Shown here: positions 23,739-36,960 of the stretch, one piece after another | How positions within the stretch are numbered: the first letter of the stretch is position 1 | Layout of the letters: the number at the start of each line of letters is the position of its first letter | Assembly: GCA_963682175.1 (NCBI GenBank) | Contig: OY821786.1 | Span: 31,985,501-32,049,500 of the forward strand | Source: Triglochin maritima | Taxonomy: Eukaryota; Streptophyta; Magnoliopsida; Alismatales; Juncaginaceae | DNA length: 64,000 bases | Direction: 5' to 3' | Translations under genes and position numbers: made by a program | The notes under the pieces: generated by a model | What the model was told of the DNA's origin: nothing | The model's input: only the letters and a program-made list of their open reading frames with translations | Database searches by the model: none

Positions 23739-26651
23739 TATTGGCTGGGAAAGTGAGGGGTCATGGTTGGATTTTTCTTTGGAGAAGTTTCTCTATCATG
23801 CCTTTGAGGTTTTTTTTGGGCTTCTAACCCTTTTTTCCTTGAAAGGATAACTTTTTTGTTCATTCTTACACCAGTTTGTAGTACTAAATTAAGGATATGT
23901 TTGGATGCACGAGCTCCCAATTCCTAAAGCTGGTGGGAGCTGCTATAGGAGTTTATGACCTCCAAACATTGAAGAGCTCTTCGGAATCTGAGCTCCCTGC
24001 GCGAAGTACGAATCACGACATCCAATTTCTCCTGGTGGCTCCAAAATTTGGATCATTTTGTCTTTGCTGAATTGAGGAAATTACATTTGATTTTATTATT
24101 TATTATTCACAAGTTTGATATCAACATTTTTTTATTAAAAACCTGCACCTGATTTTGTTTAAAACATGAAGTAGTACTTCAATTTTTTTATTACTAATAT
24201 TTCCCTTTAATTTTGTTGTGTAAAAGATAGTTAGGTAAAAATAGTTGAATAGTATCCACAAAGCTATTTAACGTGTTAATCTTCAAAAAAAAAATGAAAT
24301 TTGATACATGGTCATACAATTTTAGGTAAGATATTTTGCTTAATTTGATGACACTTTAGGGATTTGGTTGGACAAGACGGTTAAGAATCCAGAAATATTC
24401 TCGGCATCTAAACAACTCCAATTTTGACATCTAGAAGCAGCTTCTGAATCCAAAATCTCAAGAGTTAGCTTCTCACCGGAAACTCGCATCTGGAAGCTCC
24501 ATCAATAAACAAGACTTATTGTTTTTTGTTATTATAGAATGAATGATATATATTGGCCCTAGAATAAGTATTTGTGGGGGTTACTCTTACATGTACAAGC
24601 CATTAAATTTTATGGAAGCGTAAATGATAATAAAAGTGTTATAAACTTCTAATACTGAGGAACAAATCATTCGGGGATACTAAAAAAGCACGTACACTAG
24701 GTTGCATTGATCTTGAAGGGAGGAAATTATCTCTAAAAAATCGTACTTTGCTTCACCTTAACAATCGTAGAACGTTGGGCCTTATTGTCTTTTTAACGTT
24801 CATTGACTCAACTCTGATAAACAACATATCTGATCTCATTTACTGAGACAAATTTTTGATATCGACTATTTTAATATTAGAGATCTACCAACTAAAAATC
24901 GATAGAACATCTCCCAGAGAATTCCGTGGTGTTGTTTTCCATCTTTAAGATAACTTTAGAAAAGGGAAAATGTAAAGCGAAAATAAAAGTTGGACTTTAC
25001 AATAGATGAACCAAATCATCATGAAATAGTTAATATTTCTTGGGCTCGGAAATAGAACAGCTGTAGGTGATGTATTTGTGGGGTTTGGAGCAGACAATGG
25101 CATTCAATCTTCCGAGTCAAGTGATCAGAAGATCTACGTACTCTTCTTCTGTGGCCAGAATGTGCTTGCTTGACCTAGAAACCATCATCAATATTTTTTG
25201 CCCTTGCTAAATGACTATTTTGCCCCTTATTAATAAGCAATACTTCTTTCGTAATCTTATTTTCTTAAATCACATCACAAGAGCAAGCTCGATTCGGAGA
25301 TTCATTTTCTTAAAATGATCAAAATCAAGAATCGAATCCTAACCGTCTCATTCGTATGTACAAGATGTTGGAATTTAACATGGACGGGTTAGTGTAGTAG
25401 ATAAAATAAAAAGATTAAATTATGACTCATTTTAAAAAAAAAGACAAATTACGGATAGACGGGATTCACTAAACCTCCATGAAAATGTAGATGTGATAAT
25501 CGCTCCCTTGTATTTTTGGTTTTGTAGGACTTATCAACATCTTTATTAATAATTTGTTAGCTTTCAAGATATTCATCTTTATGTGTTGTTTTGAAAGGAG
25601 CACTTTTAATACTAACTTTATGACAAAATTAGATTTCCGTCTAACTTAGTTCAAATGTAAGTATCTAATATTATATATGTATATGTCTTCGATGTAAATG
25701 TGATATAAATTTAACTCCAAACTAAATTTGTATTAGGCATATTATTTAAATACAACTCCAAAAACTAAAAAATAACACTAAGTAAATTGAGAACAATGTG
25801 TTACAAAAAGAAAACAATCGATAGTCGTCACGTTTCGAAGTCTGTGAGTTAAGTGAACTAGGTTTATAATTCAGAATAAGAATCCATAATTTACTCCACT
25901 TTAGCGATTACCCAACCAATATATTCATGAGTCAGACATGCACGATGGTTTTGAAAACTAAAATAGAAATTAAATTTAGGTGAATTATGACCCTCCGTAC
26001 ATAGAGAGAGTAAGATGTTCACGTTTGGTTTGGACACCAAAGCATGTTATCTTATGTCGCATGTTGTCTTGGAGGAGAGAAATTTATGGTTCAGTATCAT
26101 TCTCCACCGCGCAATCTTATTTTTTATTGTTGTCAAAGTTTCTTTGCAGCTCGGCCACTCTATTTGTTCTTAATGTGTATTTTTCACTTCATTTTTTGAA
26201 ATCAAGTATTTAGAGATCCACAAAAGGTTTCTCAAAGATGTAAGTAGATTAAGAATCCTCTCATCAAGTTGATCAATTTGAGTACCATTTTCGATTTACT
26301 TCGATCATTTTTTTTATTTTGATCATTTTTTCTATATAAGGTCAACGTATGAAGTTCATACCAAACCAGAAAGTATTGACCAATAACCACACGGTTCGGG
26401 TGTCCAACAAATAGGTCAACTTCCCTTAACAAATGGACTTCATGCTTGTGTAGTGAGAATCATAAGGTATTTATCAACAACCACACAACGTTGATGTCCA
26501 ACAGATTGATCATCATCTCTTAATGAGTGGACTCCATGCTCGTGTTGTGAAAATGATTCTTAAACCCAAGTAGCATATGACTCGATATAAAAATACAATA
26601 TCATCATCAAATCTATGCTCCTAAAAACTAATACTCCGGTCAAATGATACT
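23739..26651. other. Gene-free region
   Basis: No gene was recognised. Phrases such as 'ATGTTTGGATGCACGAGCTCCC' near 23900 and gagctc-rich text to 24500 hint at an eroded MITE, but paired ends were not found. Confidence 0.45.
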
Positions 26652-26794
26652 GCGGACCGAAGACCGGACCGGACCGGACGAATCGGTCCGAATTTTTTAA
26701 AGTAAAAAAAAATTTGGACCGGTCCGGACCGGACCGAACCCGAAATTTTAAAATTTGCTGGACCGAAACCCGGACGATTTATGAGTAGGAGTGT
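26652..26794. mobile_element. Remnant of the GGTCC-rich hAT MITE family
   Basis: GGACCGGACCGGAC and CCGGTCCGGACCGG runs like those at 23460-23730, ending at the inverted phrase ACTCCTACTCATAAATC. No target duplication was seen, so this is a decayed or partial copy. Confidence 0.6.
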
Positions 26795-28105
26795 TAAATG
26801 TCGAGATATATGAGTAGAAATGAGAGAATGACAAAATGGTAATTCGCACGGACGATTTAAGTAGTTTTCCGTCGACCAATAGCAATTCAATATTGAAACT
26901 GTGTTCGTTAAGAAGTTTTGAGTTGTAATTTGAAACAAACAATGGGATGAACTGTAATTATCTTCTATACATGTATGTTTGTATCTTGTAAGTATTGTTT
27001 TGCATTTCTCAGAAATCTAAATAATTGACTTGATCTCGTGCTTACAAGTTACAACATAGCACCACCCATAGAATTTGATTAAAGAAAATGTGTGCAGTGT
27101 GCATGGGAATACATTACACTTATTCTTGTTTTATCCTGTTTGAAGGAGTCATGGGATTATTACAGGGAAGTCTTGATTTCTAAGTTTGGAGATCAGCACA
27201 AGATAGACTTTTGAGTGACTTAATGAAACAATGACAAAGAGTGCATAAATTATCCATAAAAGTAATTAAAGTGTTGTAATTGAAATGGAGCTCTTGTTAA
27301 TTAGACCCAACAACTACAGCAATGGAGTCTTTTCAAGCGAAATTCATATATTCACACATGATGACATTTATCCAAGACCATTACTTACGTTACCAATTCC
27401 ACATTTATACCTAGTTTTTTTGTGTGCCTAAGTAGATGTGGACTGTTAGGGTCTTCATGAGACATCTGTCTCCAACCCAAATATTTAGATGTTCAATGAC
27501 CATAGTTTCTTTTGGTTCAACCCTACCTACCCATTCAACAAGTTATTATTCCTTGCGGTAAAAATACAAAAGTTTCAATCATATATTATTTCTTCTTATT
27601 AAGGCTATAAATAATATACCTAAATTAAAACTAAAATGCACAAAACGTTTGTAATTGCGGTTTGTTTAAATTTTTGGGTTTTCACGGTAAGACATATCAT
27701 CACATTTGATGGTGCACTTTCTCATGATTTAATGGTTAAGCGTGCGATGTTAAATTATAAGGTTAATTACAGTTTGTCATTCTGAATTATGTTTTGTTAT
27801 CATTTTACATTTCAAGAGTGCAAATTAATTCAAGGGGTAAACTGTAATTAATCTTAAAATATATATTACTAAAATTCGAGTCCTTTCTCCTTCTTTCTAA
27901 ATGATTTTTTTTCTTCTGTAACTTGCTTACCTACTAGAATGAATCACGGGTAATATTTTCAAGTAGAGTGAATCAACATATTATTTGTCAAAAGTGATTA
28001 CACTAGCAAGCATATAACTTTCATATATGCTTGTTATATCCATCTTTCTTACCTGGGCAAGCCTTTCTATGCTTCAACAAAAAGAAAAAAAAAAGCATTG
28101 GAAGC
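26795..28105. other. Gene-free AT-rich spacer
   Basis: No gene, RNA gene or bounded repeat was recognised. Confidence 0.5.
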
Positions 28106-28380
28106 AGGACTGTCAACTTTGACTCAACTCGATAGTTCGACTTTAAAGACACTCGACTCTAGTTTAACTTGAAAATGAAGGTTCTTGATGAAAAACAAAA
28201 AAATCTTCAAACTTGGTTCGGTAAACGAGTCCCTCGAGCTCGAAAATATTTGAGGTTCAGCTCGATAGTTCGCTCGAATTTTTTATTGTTCTATTTATAA
28301 TTATTTTTTGTATTAAGTAATAACATAATATAATATTTATTGTTCGAAATTTAGCTCGACTCAACTCGTTTACGCCCCTA
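28106..28380. mobile_element. Possible hAT-like MITE remnant (CTCGA-rich)
   Basis: The right end, read inverted, is TAGGGGCGTAAACGAGTTGA, a common form of plant hAT MITE end. The left end near 28106 (CAGGACTGTCAACTTTGAC) is only loosely its partner and no duplication is preserved. The interior is rich in GCTCGA/TCGAGC. Confidence 0.4.
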
Positions 28381-31300
28381 ATTAAAAAAATACCTCCGAG
28401 CATAACAATTAATTAACGATCTTCGTTTGTTTAGTAAATGTTGTTGTATAACGCATGATGTTAACCATACATGAAAAAAGGGTCCGTTTGGAAAACTCAA
28501 CGATTGCGGTGGAGGATCCCAACTTTGCAAACGTTGTGGCTGAGAATGGCTAGGATTGTTGGCCCAACGGAGTTTGATGAGCGACTTGATTTTCTTTTTG
28601 GAATTGGGACCTTTTTTTTTCGAGGCGAGTCATTTAGTTATTATTGGTTGATATTACAAAAATTGCTGGACCCAGTCACCCAAACTTATTTACATCTTCA
28701 TGCCTTTTTTTATCCGCACAACAACAAAAAAATAATGGAAAAAAAATCAAAAGACATAAATAATTATTTCAAAAGAACATACACATAAATGTCACGCGTT
28801 TATGAGACCATAAATGTCACGCGTTTGTGTGGTTGACTTCTACTAGTTTTTCTTTCGGAAAATGTAAGGGTTTTTTTGAAAAAAATGGATAAAATAGCAT
28901 CAAAGGTTGCTGCAGAAGTCTAGGCTACGCAACACGTCAACACGCTTTTGGCGACGTGTATTTCCGCGTTTTCTGTTTTTTCTCCGTATTATTTATTATT
29001 TTCTTTTAGGAACGACCCAATATGGATTTGTGACGTGCTGACCTTTATATCAAATCATGCTCAAGTAGATTATTATTTATTATTGTTTGATAGCCACGTT
29101 GTTATTATTATTATTATTCATGTTTATACACGCTTGGGAAGTGTTGAAGGAGGTGATCGTATTATAATAATAGTAAGTACTTAGATCTCACTTCTCGTTT
29201 AACAAACTCATACGATTATTCAATGGGTCTAATATTATTTGTTTAATTTTACAAATTTAACACATAAAATACTAGGGATTCAAGTCAAGTTGAACCTAAA
29301 ATCAACCGAATGAGGGTATATTTTAACACAACAATTCGAACGTATTTGATTAGGAGGGTATTATTTTTCCAACTTATGTGAGTAGAAGTCTAGTCACTTG
29401 ACTCAACTCGAGAGAATCGACTAGTAACAAACCAATTTGGTTGGGTAGTGTTTTTTATTTGAATTCTACAATGAGTCAGGCTCAAATTAACAAAATTACG
29501 GTATATACTTGTATCCGTTTATTAGTCAGGTACGAACACATGTATTGTCATACCCATCCCGTACCCGACATGTTGGTTACAAGCTATGTCAATGTACTAC
29601 ACTCGAACCACCCATCATATGATATATCTCAATTCGTTGGATTTACCGGTCATATGAATTGTATGCACATATCAAAAATCAAATGATTTTTTGATTCGTA
29701 TAAAAAATGTAATCTTAACTGAAACGAGCAAGTGTTAAATCAAATTCACGTTAACTTCAACACATGATACCATATTATAATAATATGCATTATGTTACGA
29801 GTACACGCACTGTTGCATATACTTGAGTTTTGTATCAAAGTAATAATCTCTATCTAGACTGAACATACATTAATCACTCCCAAACTTTCGTATTTTCTGA
29901 GAGACTGTAAACCTTATTGGTAAATAGTTGGATATCAATTGAGACTAACTCAATTGGAAGATCACTTATCTTTAGATAGTTAAGACCATGAATCGAATAT
30001 CAGTAGTCTCATTCATATGTTTCATCAGAATGAAATAGTATGTAGGACATTTTAGTGCGACGACAATTATATGGAGGAATTTTAAGCAAATATGACAATA
30101 AGGAATGTATTTTAATGAATGAGAGATCTGTGGATGCTATTTAAGAAGAAATACATTTAATCACTAAACGGTTTGTTATATTTTGTGACATCACGAGGAG
30201 TCACAAGTACAAGTTACTACTGAGTCCACGGTGATCGGTTGATAAATAGTAATTTAGAATTCAAAATTGGATTGGGATAGAGTAGAGTTGTCGATCGTCT
30301 CGCGTCGTGTATTAATCATGTCATGTATACTCGTATATATAAGTACTCTTATATAGACCATTATCATATCCGACCCATTTATAATTGTGTATAAATGTTA
30401 ATACATAATTACTCGTGTATATTTGTGTAGTAATCACGTACTTCTTGTATTTGTGCATCCAAATACCTAATAAGTTCAAGTAGAAGTAGAAAATTTAACT
30501 TTATGTGATTTTTTTTAAAATTATGGAGCTCTAATAGAACTTAACTTTCCTGGCTACCAACAGTAATGGAAGCAACAACTAGTTGCCGTTCATCTAAAAA
30601 TAATTTGCCTGAGCTAACAAAAATTATACTATAAAATAACGACTCAAATACTATAATCGATGTAAAAAAATTAAATACCAAAAAAACAATTTTTTCTCAA
30701 AACTTTAAAATTAAATGAGGAGTCCACTACCCTCGAAATATTTAACCTTAAGCTAACATTTGTCGATTATTTAAAATCTAATGTTCAAATGACAAATCCG
30801 TATCGTGGATCTTGTTGTTTGCGGCGAGCTATGCATGCTTATAAAATCATAAATTTTGAAATTCATTTATTAGTGTAAGATCAAGTTACCACAAATCGAC
30901 GCACCATATTATTTGTCTAATCTTGTACCAAATAAATCCTAATCTCAGCATGTGTAAACAGGCATTTGTTATTTGATAATTGAATTTCAAAATATTAAGA
31001 ATTGCGAAATGGATGTCAAGCATTTTTTAGAGAGTAATGGATCTCTTCTAGTCTTTAGAAATGAAGTAAAATGATTTTTTTTCCTTTTTCCTTAAATTAA
31101 TTCGGTATATAGAAAGGAAAAAAAGCACTTCTGGAAACATCAACACAATCTACATATGGTAAAAACTTATCTAAATCTAAACACTAATATTCAAACATTT
31201 TATATAATTAAAATGCGAGATTATATCAAGTTTGCACTAAGTTAAACAATAAGTCACGTTCCCAACCTTAAAATATAGGCACAAACATAGCAACGTATAA

Positions 31301-31583
31301 AGGAGCTGAAGATACCCTTCGACGCCAACCAGATGTAATTAAACACAGCATAATAAAGTGCAAAAACCATAAATTCAACATTTTTATAAAAAAAACAGTT
31401 ACTTAGATATAAGACAATTTAGTTATTGCCACCACATTTGTTTCAAACTGCAAGTTAATAGAGCTATATAATTCCTAAAATGTTCGTTTTCTTTTGTGAC
31501 AATTTAAAATGTTCAATTTTGTCTTGAATATGCCCGCAACAAACATGTCTGCAAAAAAATTATCAATCATTCTGTTAGATCAA
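28381..31583. other. Gene-free AT-rich spacer with a TTA microsatellite
   Basis: About seven TTA/ATT units occur at 29100-29119. Near 28478 the phrase GGGTCCGTTTGGAAAACTC resembles the end of a Tourist-type MITE, but no partner end was found. No gene was recognised. Confidence 0.5.
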
Positions 31584-32077
31584 GGGGATGTTGGTGGTGC
31601 AAAAAGTTCCGAAAAATGATTTTCAAAGTCAAACGAAAAACAGAAGAAAACAAAATCTAGTGAAAAATAATTTTATTTTTAACTAAATTCTATTGTTCGT
31701 GCATATTTGAAAAAATAACTTCCGACCAGTGTAGATACTAAAACGTTGATGACCGAAATGAGAATTCCAGTAAAAAAATTGAAATTTCTCTTAACAAATG
31801 TGTCAGATACTGAATGAAGTATTTCGGTGAACCGAAATACATTTGACCCTCCGTTACGATGATTCTAGTAGACCTAAATGTGTACAATCATACGTTACAT
31901 TGTGTTTTCCGACCCCAAACGAAGGGAAATAAAAGGGAAAATTTTGTATATACAAGGGAACCCGACGAAAAATTTGGATGAATTCCCACGAGTTCACAAA
32001 CAACCCCATTAGAATGGTCAAAACGAAAATATTTTCTATTCCATTGGTTTCCCACGGACTCCGATGCACAAACCCCC
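31584..32077. mobile_element. Diverged relative of the 19157 Harbinger-like MITE
   Basis: Starts GGGGATGTTGGTGGTGC and ends GATGCACAAACCCCC. Internally it matches 19157-19682 in order (for example the CAGAAGAAAACAAAATCTAG and TTTCCGACC regions) with many substitutions. It largely lacks intact GGTCGACC words, and no target duplication remains. Confidence 0.6.
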
Positions 32078-32382
32078 GTGGCAAATCATTTTTATCTTGT
32101 CAACCAAATATTCTTCTTCAAACCCTTATTCCAACATGTAGATAATACCAAGAACAATCCTCCGAGCATTGTCCTAGTTCATAAACCATTCCTATCAAGG
32201 AGACAAACTCGGTCCTTTAATTGTATCACTAGTGAAAAGAAATGCGTACCTAAAGCAAACTTACAGAAACATTAAGCCTAAGATTGCAACAACATGTGTT
32301 TAATATGATGGAGTACAACATATGTCTAATATAAAGGAGTACAAGAAGATTACGTGAAGCAAAGCAGTTGGTTTTACTGGTT

Positions 32383-35293
32383 TCATATCGGCATTCCCTT
32401 GGGCACTATCAGATTCTTGATCCACATATAGATGGGTACAAGTACGTAGTACATCGACGCGAGTGTGCCGAGAATGAAACGTAGCAGGAATGAGAATGGA
32501 TTCACAGGCTTCTCCACATCCTCTGCCTTCGGACCGAGCTGCATCAGTATCAAAGAAGGATCTATATATCATGCCACAAAGTAATAAATGAAAGAAAATA
32601 GAATCAAAGGTAACAAATATCCAAATCCGATTTCATTGTGTTTTCTTTCAGTACAAGGCTACTTTGTTTCTCAAGTAATTTTCTCTGGTTTCAGGAAGCA
32701 CACCACATCATGTAGATATTTATTGCAAGTAATATAATTTCAGCTATCGCGAATGATCATTCAAAATGTGGATTTTTTTATCTCCAGATCAATTGGGATC
32801 TTTGAAGAACACAAGAATAATTTTGAATCATTTATTTTGGGGTTATTCTATATATGTGCATGTTAGAAAATGGAAGGCGCGACGGATCAGTCTTGGGCAT
32901 CTTAAGGTATGAAGTCTAGGCTTCCATCTCAAAGCAAAACGGTGTTCAGTGGTGGAATTTGGGATCTTAAAACAAGCTCTTAATTTATCCAATATTGGCT
33001 TGCTCTTAAAAACAAGCAACAATGCTAGATGATAGAGAGTATATAGAGGATAGATATTATATAGATGCTATTTGTAATCTGGTGCCAAACTCACTCATAA
33101 AATTGTGTTTTCATCAATGACACTCATCGTAAATGCAACACGAAAGATGATTCTTCAACAGTACGATGTCATTTTTGAACCAGAAAAACAACTAAAGTTG
33201 ATATCCAAATGAAACAAGAAATTCTTTAATCCCAAAATAGTTGGGGTGGAATAGAATTAAAACCTGCAAAGATTAAAGAACTAATATCCATGTGACATGA
33301 TATTATTTACACTACGGAGTTGCATCAATAGATAGGGGTGACTCTAGATAATTTATTTAACGTGTGTGGAGTGAATATACCAGCACTTACATATGTCAAC
33401 TAATAATTGCTCTAATGACTTTTGAAGTTCGGGTGCAACAATGCAGAAAGCTTCCAACGACAAGTATCTTAATAAGCTTAAAATTAGCAACAGTGGAGCT
33501 TGTTTTCAGTAAGTAGGCGGGCAAGTGCACCAGGTTCGACGACATGTACAACTTGTTCCCTAACTCAACTCCTAAAATTTAGCACCTGTGATTATCAATA
33601 AGACCGGGTGGGGCTCAGCAGTAAATGGCATCTTATAATGTTATGTTGCAGTAAAATTACGTTCAGAATTTGAATAATTTCAAAAACTTTGAAGAATAAT
33701 TTTCGAATGAAAAAAATGAATATTTTGAACATCAAAGACAAGTTGACAACAATCGGTGCTTGATGAGAGAAGAAAACAAGACCAGCGGTTGATCAAATGA
33801 AAATTACCTGCAACGGGGAATCACCGGTTTGCCTTTTCACACCAGTAACAGAGCATCCCATGATTAAACCATGTCGACGGACTCCACGATACCATTTTGG
33901 GCCAATCCTCTTCAATTGGACGTCATGAAATCCTGCTTTCTTGAACCACTCTATGTACTCCTCCTCCTTTGGGAAAAGCATCCACACATCAGCGAAAAAT
34001 CGAGATAGCCAAAAAGTTGGATATACAGGACCAATCAAACAAGCACGTCCTCCAAGTCGCAACACTCTGTAGGCTTCTTTTATGCCTCGCTGTGGGTCAG
34101 GCCAATATTCGATGCTAGATAGAGAAGTCAAATAAAAGAAACCAAATCTTTTGTCAATCATAGATTTCTAAAATTTTCAAAAGTTAAAGAAAGAGTAGTC
34201 AATCTGAACTCTGAACAACCTGTTCAAGAAATACACTAGAATGATACTATTAAAAAAACAACAGTTTTGACAATAACATTTGAGCAACTAATACAACCTA
34301 AGAAATACTTTCTAAACACACGTGCATTCAGTACTACTAAAATTGCCTTGTTCTTGGAACTAAGTTTGCCTTCTTCAGACTTAATTCAATTTTTTATTAT
34401 TTAACTTAAATACTTAATCAAATTATATATAATTATATACGATGTATACAAAGACACTACCTGGGTTACGAAAGTGAAGTTCTCAGAAAGAAAGAGCATG
34501 CTTTCATGACAAAATAACCTCTATCCAACTAATGCTTTTCATAACTTTTCTACATCACAACCTATAGAAAATAGTTCTTATGCAAGATAGACAAAAACAC
34601 ATCACAAGCCATAAAACAATCAACTCGATCTAGAGGCAATAACTTCTCAAAGTTACAGATTTAAGCAAATTGACTTCAAAAGAAACAACCATGAACACTA
34701 AGAACATATAATTCGAAATGTCACCTTCCGGCTGATATGTATCTATCAAACGAGTCGGTGGGGAAAGGAAGGTCCTCCGCATCTCCTTCGATGATGGTGC
34801 ACTTCTTCAAATCCTCCTTTTGCTTTGCCTTCTCAAGCTGGTGGGGCGATTGGTCGAGAATCGTGACGTTCTCCGCATCAACATGCTTAACAATTCCCAA
34901 CGTCGTGAATCCCGTACCACCGCCAACATCCACCACCTTCAACCTCCGGTCATAGAGGTCAGCGGGCTCAAGGGCATCGTCCCTCATGTCCTCGGTCCAA
35001 TGACCCGGGTTAATGACATGATCATACACAATTGACAAGAACCTATAGAACCAAAAGGCCTCCTTCTTGTGCTGAATGAACCTCGGTTGGGATGCCGGTC
35101 TCGACGACGGAATGCTACTACTAGTGCATCTAATTGTGGAATTGGATCTACTCTTAGGGTTAGGGTTTCTAACAAGGGGTTTCACCCCCATCTTAGGCAT
35201 GACCCTTCCATGGAGGGAAGAACCCACAAACCCTAATCCATTAGGGGGGTTTCCTCTTATGTTTTCGGTTCCGAAAAGCGTGAAAGAAGCCAT
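32383..35293 (-). CDS. VTE3: MPBQ/MSBQ methyltransferase (2-methyl-6-phytylbenzoquinol methyltransferase), plastid
   Basis: Three exons: 34725-35293, 33808-34114 and 32383-32538, with GT-AG introns, encode 343 residues. The enzyme adds a methyl group from S-adenosylmethionine to prenylated benzoquinols in the inner plastid envelope, serving plastoquinone and tocopherol synthesis. Residues 1-55 are Ser/Arg/Asn-rich, a likely transit peptide. The SAM-binding motif VVDVGGGTGFTT is at 120-131, followed by ILDQSP at 145-150. Family signatures RFIQHKKEAFWFYRFLSIVY, GSIEYWPDPQRGIKEAYRVL and GPKWYRGVRRHG are intact. The C-terminus has one membrane segment (about 309-332) and ends IVPKGMPI, as in Arabidopsis APG1/VTE3. 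An in-frame ATG four codons earlier is possible. A tandem repeat lies in the leader. Confidence 0.97.
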
Positions 35294-35311
35294 TGCAGTA
35301 CTCATAGCAGC

Positions 35312-35600
35312 AAACCCACAACCCAAAATCAAACCTTTTACCACCCAAAGCACTCTAAAACACAAAACCCACAACCAAAATCAAACCTTTACCACACAAA
35401 ACACACTAAAACACAAAACCCACAACCAAAATCAAACCTTTAGCACACAAACACTCTAAAACACACAACCCAAAATCAAATCTTCACCTCACAAAACACA
35501 CTAAAACACAAAACCCACAACCCAAAATCCAATCTTGATCACACAAAACCCTCTAAAACACAAAACCCTTCAAAACACAAAACCAGAATTTTCACCTCAC
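35312..35600. repeat. Imperfect tandem repeat in the VTE3 leader/promoter
   Basis: About five units of roughly 50 bp share CACAAAACCCACAACC, AAAATCAAACCTTT and CACACTAAAACAC. They begin about 20 bp upstream of the chosen start codon, so they are probably transcribed in the 5' UTR. Confidence 0.85.
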
Positions 35601-36029
35601 AAAAGGCTTCCAAACCCAAAACCAACAACCCAAGATCGGAGGAGGAGAGTATCCCAAGAGTCAAAATCCGATCTTTGGACGACCCAGAAGGAGCAAAGCT
35701 TGGTTCTGGGTTGGATGGGTAGAGTACATGTGGATGCGAACCACAGAAGAGTGGAGTGGAGATAGATGGTTGTAGACTTGTAGTTGAGTTCCACTAATTA
35801 TATATTACGTGGACAGATGTGATGTGATGCCGTGATGGGTTGGTAGATTTGTTGGGTGAATGTTTTCTTGAGATACACGTGGAATTACTTCTTCTGAATT
35901 TAAACTTGAATTCTATGAATTATGCAACATGTCTATGTTGGATTGGAATTTACTGGAAGCCCAACACATGCGTGATGTCGTGCCCGTCTACAACTCCAAC
36001 GGTTTCAAGAGGTGATCAAAACTTCTGTT

Positions 36030-36185
36030 CTGAAATGCGGTCAGATGCGGCTGCATATGCGGATGCGGCCACGATGCGGGGGAGATGCGTATTGCATCTC
36101 CCCGATGCGGTCCTCCGGATGCGGCCCACATCTTGACTCGCATATGCGGGTAGATTGACCCGCATATGCGGGATGCGGATGGTCA
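36030..36185. repeat. GATGCGG/CATATGCGG-rich repeat, possible MITE
   Basis: At least ten GATGCGG or CATATGCGG words occur in 155 bp, including a hairpin GGAGATGCG...GCATCTCC at 36080-36102. Its composition resembles the word-array interior of the hAT MITEs here, but clear ends were not found. Confidence 0.7.
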
Positions 36186-36699
36186 AAAACACTACTAGAT
36201 TGTTCCTTATCAGATTTTCTAAGTGGGCTTCTCGTCAGTTTGGATGGTCAAAAAACTAGTTAAATTTCTCATAAAAATTGTTTTATCTCTTTTTTGTGAT
36301 GGATAAAGGTCGTGGATTGGAAAAAACTAGTCGAACAATTATAATGGTAAATATTTTTTCAAAAAAATCAGAAGCTTAAAAAATAAAAAAATTCAATTGT
36401 TTGGAAGTGATGTATTTTTACCATCGTTGGAAATGATTATTTATGATACTTTTCTACTTTGAAGAAGATTTGAGAATAGTAAAATTAACTTTTCCTACGA
36501 AAAATAAAAAAAACTGGATGGAAAACAAGTTTTTGACTATTATCTTAGCTTTTTTAGAAAAAAAACTAATTTTTTTACTTTATGTCAACTCTTATCTTTT
36601 AAGTTAAAAATTTACTATTCGATCTTTTTGCCATTTTCTTCGACTGCTGGTCTGGATGTAAGAACATGCATGGACCCTTAATAAAAAATCCGAATTTAA

Positions 36700-36960
36700 A
36701 GCGAAAGATCGATATTTATCGACTTCTCAAGGATGGCGGGTTGCTTTATGATAAAATGTGGAAGATCAACTCTCCTCCGAAGATTAAAATTTTCAATGGA
36801 AAATTGACTATGAACCAAGGATAACTTGATTGGAAAAGGTGTTAACTTATAATGAGTGCCCCATGTGTGGGAGTGACATCGAATCAGTGGAACGATCTTA
36901 ATCTTGCTCGGGGGAATAATATCCCATTTAGACTCCTAACACAAAATCAACTCGATTTAG
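36700..36960 (+). pseudogene. LINE (L1-type) remnant, reverse-transcriptase zinc-binding region
   Basis: Broken frames read MWKINSPPKIKIF, LDWKR and ECPMCGSDIESVE in order. This matches the zf-RVT region that follows reverse transcriptase in plant L1 elements (the W-P-K-F stretch, then C-x2-C with a downstream glutamate). Several stops and frameshifts separate the pieces. No reverse-transcriptase core was found nearby. Confidence 0.6.

Noticed and set aside
23890..24510. Tourist-like MITE near ATGTTTGGATGCACGAGCTCCC
   Set aside because: No convincing partner end or target duplication was found.
35076..35459. 127-codon plus-strand frame opposite VTE3 exon 1
   Set aside because: It is antisense to a conserved transit-peptide exon and runs into the leader tandem repeat.
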